Assembly: GCA_017394475.1 (NCBI GenBank)
Contig: JAFPYQ010000193.1
Coordinates: 1-7,552 of the forward strand
Length of the DNA: 7,552 bases
Origin: Oscillospiraceae bacterium
Lineage (GTDB): Bacteria; Bacillota; Clostridia; Oscillospirales; Ruminococcaceae
Reading direction: 5' to 3'
This document shows, piece after piece, positions 1-6,497 of the stretch. Position 1 is the stretch's first letter. Each line of letters starts with the position of its first letter. The notes beneath the pieces were generated by a model, which had not been told where the DNA came from, made no database searches, and worked only from the letters and a program-made list of their open reading frames with translations. Both the position numbers and the translations under genes were made by a program.

Positions 1-535
1 ATTCCAGCAGGCCGTTGTAATGGCTCTCCTCGGTAAAACATTCATCCGCCGCCAGTACCCCGGGAACGAGCCTTGCCACTGCATCCGCCACCATGAGCGC
101 AGGCAGCTCGCCGCCTGTGAGGACATAGTCCCCGGCGGATATCTCCTCATCCACGATGGTATCTATTATCCGCTGATCCACGCCCTCATAATGACCACAG
201 AGGATGAACAGCCCCTCCTCATAGGTGCAGAGCCGCTTTGCATGGGACTGATCGAATACTCTGCCCTTCGGTGACATATATATGACATGGGGCTTTTTGC
301 CAGTCATTTTACACACATCCTGATAGCACAGGTATATGGGCTCGCACATCATCACCATGCCCTTGCCGCCGCCGTAGGGGGAATCATCCACACGGTGATG
401 CTTGTCATGGGCATAGTCCCTTATCTGATGGCAGCGCACGTCTATTATCCCCGCCCGACGAGCCCTGCCGATTATGCTCTCATTGAGAACGGTCTCGCAC
501 ATTTCGGGAAAAAGTGTTGCAATATCTATCCGCAT
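1..535 (-). CDS. trmD: tRNA (guanine-N1)-methyltransferase TrmD, 3' end cut by window edge
   Basis: TrmD methylates N1 of G37 in tRNAs that read CNN codons, using S-adenosylmethionine, and so protects against +1 frameshifting. It is a cytoplasmic SPOUT-family dimer. The 178 visible residues begin MRIDIATLFPEM. They contain PYGGGKGM (53-60), MSPKGRVFDQ (87-96), CGHYEGVDQR (113-122) and the knot region EISAGDYVLTGGELPAL (131-147), all hallmarks of the family. About 70 C-terminal residues lie beyond position 1. The start at 535 is set by GGGGAG five bases upstream, and the gene begins 12 nt after the rimM stop, so the two are probably co-translated. Oddity: by position, the residue matching the catalytic Asp169 of E. 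coli TrmD is Glu170 (TEESHYNGLL). I recall the same substitution in other clostridial TrmDs, so this is probably lineage-typical, not a defect. Confidence 0.97.
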   Translation of the reverse strand, partial: MRIDIATLFPEMCETVLNESIIGRARRAGIIDVRCHQIRDYAHDKHHRVDDSPYGGGKGMVMMCEPIYLCYQDVCKMTGKKPHVIYMSPKGRVFDQSHAKRLCTYEEGLFILCGHYEGVDQRIIDTIVDEEISAGDYVLTGGELPALMVADAVARLVPGVLAADECFTEESHYNGLLE

Positions 536-547
536 ATCCGCTCCCCA

Positions 548-1048
548 TCAGTCAAAAAGGCCGTCAATGACGTTTATGAGCATAACGCCCGATTCTATAT
601 CCGTCTTTTCGATCACCGACGGGATGGCGGGTATAAGGTATTCCTTCTGCCCATCGGATACGGTGTAGATGTCATTGGCGCCTGTATTGCGCACATCGGT
701 GAGCTTTCCGTAGACCTGCCCGCTGGTGGCATCCTTCACTTCAAGCCCCAGCAGATCCTGCACGAAGAACGTGCCTTCCTCCAGCTCTACATCGTCCCTG
801 TCCATATAGAGCACCTTTCCCCTGAGCTTTGCAGCATCCTCGGGAGTGTCAACGCCCTTTATCTTCATTATGACAATGTTTTTCTGAACTCTTGCCCGTT
901 CGATCTCTATCTCATTGTGCTCCTTGTCATAGAGCACATCAAAATCACACAGAAATTCGGGATAGTCACACCAGGGGTCAACGCGCACCTCGCCTTTAAG
1001 AGCGTGTACTCCTACTATCTTTCCCGTTTCAAGATATTGTTTTTTCAT
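548..1048 (-). CDS. rimM: 16S rRNA maturation factor RimM
   Basis: RimM binds ribosomal protein uS19 and helps the 30S head mature and 16S rRNA be processed. The 166-residue length is normal. The N-terminal RimM barrel begins at GKIVGVHALKGEVRV (9-23) and includes KLRGKVLYM (74-82). The C-terminal PRC-barrel spans about 95-166 and carries NTGANDIYTV (121-130) and EYLIPAIPSVI (136-146), which are typical of the family. The start at 1048 has only a weak Shine-Dalgarno-like GGA about ten bases upstream, so translation may depend partly on the preceding gene, whose stop lies 17 nt away. The pairing with trmD is canonical. The upstream neighbour is not: many bacteria have rpsP (with or without a KH-protein gene) here, whereas this window has a HerA-like ATPase. 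Confidence 0.97.
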   Translation of the reverse strand: MKKQYLETGKIVGVHALKGEVRVDPWCDYPEFLCDFDVLYDKEHNEIEIERARVQKNIVIMKIKGVDTPEDAAKLRGKVLYMDRDDVELEEGTFFVQDLLGLEVKDATSGQVYGKLTDVRNTGANDIYTVSDGQKEYLIPAIPSVIEKTDIESGVMLINVIDGLFD

Positions 1049-1065
1049 ATCGTCATCCGTATCTG

Positions 1066-1593
1066 TTATTTCTTCTTGGAGAACAGCGTAGCGAACAGGC
1101 CTCTGCCCAGAGTTGCACCCAGGTTTCCGCCTATCCTCTTGCCGAACTTTCCGCCTACCGCATTGCCCAGGGCATTGCCCACCTCTCTGCCTGCGGTGCC
1201 CGCAACGGACTTGCCAGCATCGGAGATGACCTTTTCGCCCTGCTTTCTTGCCTTTTCGCGGCGCAGCTCCTCTTCCTTCTGCTGTGCGGCCTTGAAAGCC
1301 TCATCAGCTATCTGCGCCTGTCTGCGCTGCATGAATTCGTATGCGGAGTCATTGTCCACATATTCTGCGTACTTGTTGTAGTATTCGTCATGAGCAATGT
1401 CCATCCTGCGGACAAGGTCATCCAGTGCCCCCAGCTTGCTCTCGGGAGGAAGGATAGTCGCACGCTCCACCATAGTGGGGATGCCGTCGGGAGCAAGTAC
1501 GGATATGAGCGCCTCACCTGTGCCCAGTTCGGAAAGGGCTTCGTAGGTGTCAAAGGCGGGATTTACACGGTAGGACTGTGCAGCAGCCTTCAT
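1066..1593 (-). CDS. C-terminal part of frameshifted HerA-like (DUF853) ATPase
   Basis: This frame continues the HerA-like protein whose N-terminal part is at 1590-2603. In the same frame upstream of its ATG the sequence reads HALRAYTPAEQKK and then MKAAAQSYRVNPAFDTYEAL, the conserved continuation expected after NKIQ in the DUF853 family. The ATG at 1593 is therefore probably internal to an originally 512-residue protein. The remaining 175 residues carry a charged helical stretch rich in Gln, Glu, Lys and Arg (about 75-125) and a Gly/Ala/Arg-rich tail ending FATLFSKKK. A glycine-rich basic end is usual for this family. The ATG overlaps the upstream stop as ATGA, so reinitiation could produce this half as a separate polypeptide. 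There is only a purine-rich AGAAGAAG before the ATG, not a clear ribosome-binding site. Confidence 0.8.
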   Translation of the reverse strand: MKAAAQSYRVNPAFDTYEALSELGTGEALISVLAPDGIPTMVERATILPPESKLGALDDLVRRMDIAHDEYYNKYAEYVDNDSAYEFMQRRQAQIADEAFKAAQQKEEELRREKARKQGEKVISDAGKSVAGTAGREVGNALGNAVGGKFGKRIGGNLGATLGRGLFATLFSKKK

Positions 1594-2603
1594 CTTCTTC
1601 TGCTCTGCGGGAGTGTATGCGCGAAGGGCGTGTGTATCTTGTTGCCCAGCTGTGAAAGCACGCTGTCGGGGATATCCGTGGGGTTCTGGGTGATGAAGTA
1701 GATCCCCACGCCCTTTGAGCGTATCAGCTTCACAAGTTGTGTTATCTTTTCGAGAAGTGCCTTGGGAGCCCCCGTGAAGAGCATGTGCGCCTCATCAAAG
1801 AAAAACACCATCTTTGGCTTGCTCATATCCCCTGCCTCGGGCAGCATCTCAAAAAGCTCGGAGATGAGCCACAGCAGGAATGTAGCGTACATGGTGGGGT
1901 TCAGCATCAGCTTGCGGCAGTCAAGTATCTGTATCTTGCCGCGTCCCTCGCTGTCGGTGGCAAGCCAGTCATGAAGGTCAAGGGCGGGCTCTGCGAAGAA
2001 GAGCTCTCCCCCTGCTGCCTCCAGGCTCACGATGTTCCTCAGTATGGCGGAAAGGCTCTGCTTTGCCATATTTCCGTAGGTGACGGAATATTCCTTTGAC
2101 TTTTCCGACACATAGCTTATCATGGCCTTAAGGTCCTTTGTGTCCACCAGCAGCAGGCCTTCATCATCGGCTATCTTGAATATTATCTCCAGGATATCCT
2201 TCTGTGTATCATTGAGCTCGAGTATGCGGGAAAGGAGCAGCGGACCCATTTCTGAAACGGTGGTGCGCAGGGGTATTCCGCCCTCGCCGAACACATCCCA
2301 GTGGGAAACGGGAAAGCCCGTGTATTCAAAGCCCATATCCTTGAGGGAGAAGTTCTCCACTCTTGTCTTTACGCTGTCGCTGTCCCCACCGGGGTATTTC
2401 ATTGCCCCCAGGTCGCCCTTGGCATCGGCCAAGAACACAGGGACGCCCAGCTCCGAGAAGGATTCCGCCATAACGCGCAGAGTGACGGTCTTACCCGTTC
2501 CCGTAGCACCCGATATGAGGCCGTGACGGTTAGCCATTTCGGGATAGATGAAAATCTCATCATTTTCGGTCATACCTATAAGTATCTTGTTATCGTATAG
2601 CAT
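1590..2603 (-). CDS. N-terminal ATPase part of HerA-like (DUF853) protein, ends at a frameshift
   Basis: This is a HerA/FtsK-type P-loop ATPase of the DUF853 group (E. coli YjgR-like). Related HerA proteins are hexameric DNA translocases; the role of this bacterial subgroup is poorly known. The 337 residues hold a Walker A motif GATGTGKT (32-39), an ADAKGDLGAM segment (59-68), a Walker B motif MVFFFDE (265-271) and the motif FITQNPTDIPDSVLSQLGN (303-321). After NKI (321-323) the frame changes to an unrelated 14-residue tail (HTPFAHTLPQSRRR). Adding one base there restores the family sequence in the next frame. Start: ATG at 2603 with AGAGG six bases upstream. The stop overlaps the next ORF as ATGA. 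The ATPase core is complete, so this fragment might still fold. The frameshift could be a real mutation or a sequencing or assembly error. Confidence 0.9.
   Translation of the reverse strand: MLYDNKILIGMTENDEIFIYPEMANRHGLISGATGTGKTVTLRVMAESFSELGVPVFLADAKGDLGAMKYPGGDSDSVKTRVENFSLKDMGFEYTGFPVSHWDVFGEGGIPLRTTVSEMGPLLLSRILELNDTQKDILEIIFKIADDEGLLLVDTKDLKAMISYVSEKSKEYSVTYGNMAKQSLSAILRNIVSLEAAGGELFFAEPALDLHDWLATDSEGRGKIQILDCRKLMLNPTMYATFLLWLISELFEMLPEAGDMSKPKMVFFFDEAHMLFTGAPKALLEKITQLVKLIRSKGVGIYFITQNPTDIPDSVLSQLGNKIHTPFAHTLPQSRRR
1628..1637 (-). other. Site of apparent one-base deletion in the HerA-like gene
   Basis: On the minus strand the sequence reads AAC AAG ATA CAC ACG CCC, giving NKIHTP and soon a stop. 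The family expects N-K-I-Q-H-A-L-R-A. Inserting a single base between 1633 and 1632 (CA[G or A] CAC GCC) gives NKIQHALRAYTPAEQKKMKAAAQ and joins the two ORFs into a 512-codon reading frame. The local CACAC repeat is short and there is no long homopolymer. I see no classic slippery heptamer, so programmed frameshifting is unlikely. Confidence 0.85.
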
Positions 2604-2664
2604 ACTAAACCTCTTTTCGATGTTACACTTTTTCTTTTGCCTGTCAGCGTTATGATCACTTTAG

Positions 2665-3417
2665 CTAAACACCCAGCCTTTTTCTAATATTTGATAATAG
2701 TTCACCTTTATACATAAAATAGTGAGGACCAGCAACAGAAAAGCCAACTATTTTTTTAGCTAGTCCCGAAATAGTAAATATCTCACCATTGTATTCAACA
2801 TGATTAAGATCATCTGTAGTTTTGCAAGTAATACTGGTGTCTTTTGTGAAAACAAGTGTTGAACCCACAGGAAGCCCGATCATATTAAATTTTAACGGTG
2901 GTAGTTTTTGTGTATCATCATTCTTTGATTCTTTATTGTCAGGTTTTACTGTCTGTTTCTCGTCAAAAAAGCTGTCCGAAAACGGATTTTTTGATAATTG
3001 TTCTTCATCCCCGTTTATTTGTGCAATTGCGGATAATATCTCATAAGCCTTCTCGCAATTCATTTCATAAAACTCGCGATTTTTTGCGTGCCTCAGAGAG
3101 GGGTCAAGAGTATCTATAAGACTGTGCAATTTCAGGTCTTTAAGCCTGCTCTTAACTTTGTATACTGCATAACAATGATAAGGGTCGGGAAGTCCTGAAC
3201 TCCTGTTGAATGTTTTTAACCGCTTGTCAACATCATCGGTATATCCTATCTTTACAAGCTCCGGAAAAGCAGGATTCACAAAGATATAAATATACCCGAC
3301 AAAGGATTCTTTCTTATACCATCCATAGCTATAACCGCGCTTTTTCAGTTCCGTTTCGGTATCAGAAGATACAATATTCAATATATCTTCATCAGAATAC
3401 TTTGAAAGATCACTCAT
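2665..3417 (-). CDS. GIY-YIG nuclease family protein (T5orf172/MUG113-like) with RAMA-like C-terminal domain
   Basis: This is a 250-residue protein. Residues 41-119 match the compact GIY-YIG fold of the T5orf172/MUG113 type. GYIYIF (41-46) stands for GIY, VKIGYT (55-60) for YIG, Arg66 in KRLKTFN is the conserved arginine, and REFYEM (114-119) carries the likely metal-binding Glu115. Such domains cut DNA or occur in phage and mobile proteins; the substrate here is unknown. A Lys/Asp/Ser-rich linker (about 138-173) leads to residues 174-249, with LPVGSTLVFTKD, VEYNGEIFTISGLAKKI and GPHYFMYKGELL. That pattern resembles the RAMA-like module seen in restriction-associated proteins. The gene starts 16 nt after the U32 stop, with AAGGAG just past that stop and a long spacing of about 12 bases. 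Sampled lines are only about one third G+C, far below both neighbours, which suggests horizontal acquisition. Confidence 0.85.
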   Translation of the reverse strand: MSDLSKYSDEDILNIVSSDTETELKKRGYSYGWYKKESFVGYIYIFVNPAFPELVKIGYTDDVDKRLKTFNRSSGLPDPYHCYAVYKVKSRLKDLKLHSLIDTLDPSLRHAKNREFYEMNCEKAYEILSAIAQINGDEEQLSKNPFSDSFFDEKQTVKPDNKESKNDDTQKLPPLKFNMIGLPVGSTLVFTKDTSITCKTTDDLNHVEYNGEIFTISGLAKKIVGFSVAGPHYFMYKGELLSNIRKRLGV

Positions 3418-3433
3418 ATTGAATCTTCACTCC

Positions 3434-5485
3434 TTAGATAACGCCCCTCTGATAGAGCCCGTTGGTATATCCCTTTCCGGTAAAGCTCTCGCGTTTTTCC
3501 AGCTTATCCAGCAGGGTCTTCGGGTAACCGTCGGATACCTCCACGAAGGAAACGTTGAAAATATCCATCTTCGCGATCACATCGGTAATGTCGCAGTTGA
3601 GTATCTGTGCATAGCCGTCAAAGGTGCGGATGTGGAACTTGCGGCCTGTGCGGTCGGTGAGAAAATCTATCTCCATTATCCTTTCGGAGGTGATGGGGCT
3701 GTTTTTTACCGTCATAACGGGGAAACGCCCGTATACACGCAGTCCCACGGGGATGTCGGAACGTATCTTTGCCGCCTGGGTGTGCCTGAGCTCCATAGAC
3801 AGCAGCACATCCGCAACACCGAGGCCTTCAAGCTGTGAAACGGCGTAGGAATTGGTAATATTTAGCCCCTGCCCCGTATGTATCACGATATCATCATGGC
3901 TTTGCCTGAAAGCAGTCAGGGCGCCCAGAGAATTGAAATTATCCGCATGGAAATGCCGCACGCCGCCTGTATAAACCTTTTCAAGGTCACTGTTCAGCTT
4001 TTTTTCATCAAAGGTGAGCTCGGGCAGCGCCGCAGAGAGCTTCCTTACCTTTTCCTCGGTGCAGTCGGATATTATCTTCACCAGCAGCTGCATCGGGGCT
4101 ATTATCATATCAAATCCGTCAGCCTGCCGCACATCCTCCTCGGTGAATGCCCTGTAGCGGAACTCCGTGAGTTCCCTTTTGCGGGCTTCGGGGAGCTTTG
4201 CTATATTTTCGGGGGATATCTCCCTGTAATGGGGGGTAAAGTGGTCTATACGCTGGATATCCACCTGTTCTGCGATGCTCCTGCGTATCTCGTTGAGCTC
4301 GGCACCCGTGACGAAAAGCCCGTCCCCGATATCTGCGGTAAGGGAGCCGAATTCATATATGGTATTGCCCAGCTTTGAAAGGTGCTTCTGAACATCCTCC
4401 GCGGTGATGCTGCGGTTAATGGCAGTGCGTGGCAGCTCCCCCGTCACTGTGACCGTTATGCCGTCGCGGTCTGCTGCGGTGACTGTCACAGGCTCGCCGC
4501 GCTTTATGCTCACATGGAAATCCAGCACGGATTTCTTTATCTCCGTCCTGTAGGTCTCCGCTATCTTTGGCAGCACATCCTTTGCGGAGGTCACATCCTC
4601 ATAGCGCCTGTGGCCGAACATCCTCTCCCCTGTTTTTCCCAGGAGATAGCCGTCGGTGAACCCACTGCGGGAGAATACTGCGGAAAGCAGCTCCATATCA
4701 TCATCGGTAAGTTCACCGGAAAGCGCCTTCCTTGCCGCAGTTGTTGCGGCTGCGGTGTATTCGGGGCGCTTCATCCTGCCCTCTATCTTGAAGGATGCCA
4801 CCCCAGCATCGGATAGCTTTTGCAGGTGAGGAAGCAAAGACATATCCTTCAGGGAAAGGGCATATTCCTCACCGGGGAGCTCTCCGGATCTTGAAAAGGG
4901 GAGCCTGCAGGCCTGGGCGCATTTCCCTCTGTTGGCACTGCGGGAGCCTATCATGGCGCTCATGTAGCACTGTCCGGAAAGGCACATGCACTGTGCCCCG
5001 TGGACGAACACTTCCGTTTCACAGGTATCACACAGCGCATTTATGTTCTCCATATCACTCTCACGGGGGGCGACTACCCTGCAAAATCCCAGTTCACCTG
5101 CCAGCCTTGCACCGCAGGGAGTCAGCACGGTAAGCTGTGTGGATGCATGCAGCGGCAGTTCCGGTGCTATGGTGCGTGCCAGCAGTGCCACGGAAAGATC
5201 CTGCACTATGAGCCCGTCTATGCCGATATCCGCACAGAACTTTATCTCGTCCGCCACGCTCTTGATCTCACTGTCAAAAACGGCGGTATTCATGGCGCGG
5301 TATATCTTCACCCCGTGGAGGTGGCAATACCTCACCGCATCCGAAAGCTCGGCATCATCGAAATTCTTTGCACCCGCTCTGGCGGAAAAGGTCTTCCCGC
5401 CCGCATAGACTGCATCCGCACCGCAGCGGACTGCGGCGATGAGCCCCTCCATACTTCCTGCAGGGGACAATATCTCTGTTATCAT
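3434..5485 (-). CDS. U32 family protein with DUF3656, probable RNA hydroxylation enzyme (RlhA/TrhP-like)
   Basis: This protein belongs to the peptidase U32 family. The characterised members RlhA and TrhP hydroxylate 23S rRNA C2501 and tRNA U34, using prephenate-linked chemistry and an iron-sulfur cluster. At 683 residues with a middle domain (about 315-440) it is closer in length and layout to RlhA (YdcP) than to short TrhP proteins. Visible motifs are ILSPAGSMEGLIAAVRCGAD (5-24), the signature EVFVHGAQCMCLSGQCYMS (158-176, Cys166/168/173), RSANRGKCAQACR (182-194, Cys189/193) and SLKDMSLLPHL followed by FKIEGRMKRPEY (211-243). The C-terminal part ends FTGKGYTNGLYQRGV. The start at 5485 has GAGG five bases upstream. 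It lies 39 nt downstream of zapA, an arrangement I recall as common in clostridia. Oddity: the C-terminal part reads VKNSP where many clostridial relatives have an NCP cysteine motif. The substrate (rRNA or tRNA) is inferred, not shown. Confidence 0.93.
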   Translation of the reverse strand: MITEILSPAGSMEGLIAAVRCGADAVYAGGKTFSARAGAKNFDDAELSDAVRYCHLHGVKIYRAMNTAVFDSEIKSVADEIKFCADIGIDGLIVQDLSVALLARTIAPELPLHASTQLTVLTPCGARLAGELGFCRVVAPRESDMENINALCDTCETEVFVHGAQCMCLSGQCYMSAMIGSRSANRGKCAQACRLPFSRSGELPGEEYALSLKDMSLLPHLQKLSDAGVASFKIEGRMKRPEYTAAATTAARKALSGELTDDDMELLSAVFSRSGFTDGYLLGKTGERMFGHRRYEDVTSAKDVLPKIAETYRTEIKKSVLDFHVSIKRGEPVTVTAADRDGITVTVTGELPRTAINRSITAEDVQKHLSKLGNTIYEFGSLTADIGDGLFVTGAELNEIRRSIAEQVDIQRIDHFTPHYREISPENIAKLPEARKRELTEFRYRAFTEEDVRQADGFDMIIAPMQLLVKIISDCTEEKVRKLSAALPELTFDEKKLNSDLEKVYTGGVRHFHADNFNSLGALTAFRQSHDDIVIHTGQGLNITNSYAVSQLEGLGVADVLLSMELRHTQAAKIRSDIPVGLRVYGRFPVMTVKNSPITSERIMEIDFLTDRTGRKFHIRTFDGYAQILNCDITDVIAKMDIFNVSFVEVSDGYPKTLLDKLEKRESFTGKGYTNGLYQRGVI

Positions 5486-5524
5486 AACGACCTCGGCGTT
5501 TTCCCCGCGTACAGCACAGGGCGG

Positions 5525-6226
5525 TCAACGCTTTTTCTTCTTACCGTTTCTTTTCTTTGCAGGGATGCCCCTGTCCTCGGCGGGATCCATGATGTCGGCA
5601 AGGTCCTCTTCCGACTCATCCTCATCCGCGGTATCTGCCGCAGCGCTGCTTTCGGCACCCGTCTTTTCAACAGATGGATCATCTTCCCGGGGTGCAGCTT
5701 CTTCCGGGGATGCCTTTTCAAGGGAAACGCTGCTGACCGTATCAGACTGTGCAGCAACATCGCTCTGCACTTCCTCCGCCAGAACGGTTATCGCGGGGGA
5801 TATGGTATCATTGAGGATCAGCTGTTCGCCAGCAAAGGGAGACTGCTCTTTTTTGAGCTCCTCCACCTGTTTTTGCAGAGCCTTATTTTCTTTGGTGAGC
5901 CTGTCTATCTCCGCCTCGAGCTCGGTCTTCTTCTGAGAGAGCCTTTCCTTTGCGGAGCGTGCCTTTGCGGCATCCTGCACATAGCTCTGTATCTGGGAAC
6001 GGATGTTCTCCAGGGTGATATTGAGTTTTTCAGCCTCATCAAAGGCTGTAAGGGCTGTTATCACCGAGGCGTTCTGTATCCCGAAGCCCGGATTGTCCCT
6101 CATGATCCTTTTGAGCTCAAAGTCCGTCCTCTGGGCTATTTTTATCAGATATTCCGGTGAATCATCGGTACGCAGGCTGAATTCACGCCCCGCGATCTTC
6201 ACTTTAACATTGTTTGTAGTATTCAT
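5525..6226 (-). CDS. zapA: Cell division protein ZapA with long charged C-terminal extension
   Basis: ZapA binds FtsZ and bundles filaments in the Z-ring. The first 95 or so residues match the family: NNVKVKIAGREFSLRTDDSPEYLIKIA and then a helix with NASVITALTAFDEAEKL (about 52-68). A coiled coil rich in Glu, Lys and Gln covers about 65-130 (KKTELEAEIDRLTKENKAL). Beyond it lies a low-complexity acidic region (about 170-220, Ser/Glu/Asp/Ala) and a strongly basic end, KKRNGKKKKR. Total length is 233 residues, roughly twice the classical ZapA, so the tail is an extension of unknown role. Two tandem ATGs (6229 and 6226) are possible. GGAG at 6233-6236 is three bases from the first and six from the second, so I chose 6226. 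This is the first gene of the leftward run, behind a good promoter. Confidence 0.92.
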   Translation of the reverse strand: MNTTNNVKVKIAGREFSLRTDDSPEYLIKIAQRTDFELKRIMRDNPGFGIQNASVITALTAFDEAEKLNITLENIRSQIQSYVQDAAKARSAKERLSQKKTELEAEIDRLTKENKALQKQVEELKKEQSPFAGEQLILNDTISPAITVLAEEVQSDVAAQSDTVSSVSLEKASPEEAAPREDDPSVEKTGAESSAAADTADEDESEEDLADIMDPAEDRGIPAKKRNGKKKKR

Positions 6227-6232
6227 CATCTT

Positions 6233-6236
6233 CTCC
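6233..6236 (-). promoter_or_regulatory. Ribosome-binding site deciding the zapA start
   Basis: GGAG on the minus strand is followed by AAG ATG ATG. The spacing is three bases to the first ATG and six to the second, which favours the second. Confidence 0.7.
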
Positions 6237-6250
6237 GGTCATTTGCGGTT

Positions 6251-6276
6251 TGTCCCTGTGCATATCCTGCGGGACA
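6251..6276 (-). repeat. Inverted repeat / hairpin in the zapA 5' leader
   Basis: TGTCCC (6251-6256) and GGGACA (6271-6276) form a perfect 6-bp inverted repeat. As minus-strand RNA it reads UGUCCC GCA GGAUA UGC ACA GGGACA. The outer 6-bp stem can stack on an inner 3-bp GCA/UGC stem, with a GGAUA loop and an ACA bulge. It sits between the predicted transcription start (about 6284) and the ribosome-binding site (6233-6236). It has no U-tract, so it is not an intrinsic terminator. It could be a 5' stabilising hairpin or a protein site. Confidence 0.5.
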
Positions 6277-6284
6277 TTCATACT

Positions 6285-6401
6285 TTATTTATTATACATC
6301 ATACGGCGCAAAAAATCAAGTACTATTCTGCCGGGATCCTTTTTGCGGTCGGTCATCGGGACATTTTCTCTGACGGATAATGCTTTAGCCATACCGAACA
6401 T
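6285..6401 (-). CDS. Possible 38-residue small protein upstream of zapA
   Basis: This is a short minus-strand ORF starting MFGMAKALSVRENV and ending DFLRRMMYNK. It has an AAGGG seven bases before its ATG, which is a good ribosome-binding site, and a charged amphipathic character. Against it, its last codons coincide with the TTGATT-17-TATAAT promoter of the zapA run, and no promoter of its own is evident. It matches no family I recognise. It may be chance. Confidence 0.25.
   Translation of the reverse strand: MFGMAKALSVRENVPMTDRKKDPGRIVLDFLRRMMYNK
6291..6319 (-). promoter_or_regulatory. Sigma-A type promoter for the zapA-to-trmD run
   Basis: On the minus strand, -35 TTGATT (6319-6314), a 17-nt spacer and -10 TATAAT (6296-6291) make a near-consensus vegetative promoter. 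Transcription would start near 6284 and leave a leader of about 55 nt before zapA. No other promoter this good was seen within the leftward run, which supports one long transcript. Confidence 0.75.
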
Positions 6402-6459
6402 GGCTTTTCCCTTGTATACGCTGAACGGATACACCCTTTCCGTGCCCTGCCAAAAGTTC

Positions 6460-6488
6460 TTGACAAATCCCGCAAAAAATTGTAGAAT
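6460..6488 (+). promoter_or_regulatory. Sigma-A type promoter for the sensor gene
   Basis: -35 TTGACA (6460-6465), a 17-nt spacer and -10 TAGAAT (6483-6488) point rightward. Transcription would start near 6494-6496, giving a leader of about 135 nt before the ATG at 6630. It is divergent from the zapA promoter, with about 140 bp between their -35 elements. Confidence 0.72.
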
Positions 6489-6497
6489 ATAACATAG

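Noticed and set aside
287..1381. Long plus-strand ORF of 364 codons
   Set aside because: It lies antisense to trmD, rimM and the HerA-like gene, which have clear family motifs. It has no recognisable domain and odd composition, and it is a shadow of the GC-biased codons opposite.
2604..2664. Possible terminator between the GIY-YIG gene and the HerA-like gene
   Set aside because: No stable stem followed by a T-run could be found in the 61-nt gap on the minus strand.
2604..3436. Imperfect direct repeat CTAAGGAGTGA / CTAAAGTGA at the two ends of the GIY-YIG gene, as a possible target duplication
   Set aside because: It is short, imperfect and contains stop codons and a ribosome-binding site. 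No mobile-element enzyme is nearby.
5000..6160. Plus-strand ORF of 386 codons across U32 and zapA
   Set aside because: It is antisense to two well-supported genes and rich in Cys, His and Arg with no family pattern. It arises from codon bias on the other strand.
6271..6365. Direct repeat GGGACATT at 6271-6278 and 6358-6365
   Set aside because: Eight bases at this distance are easily explained by chance. One copy is already part of the hairpin.
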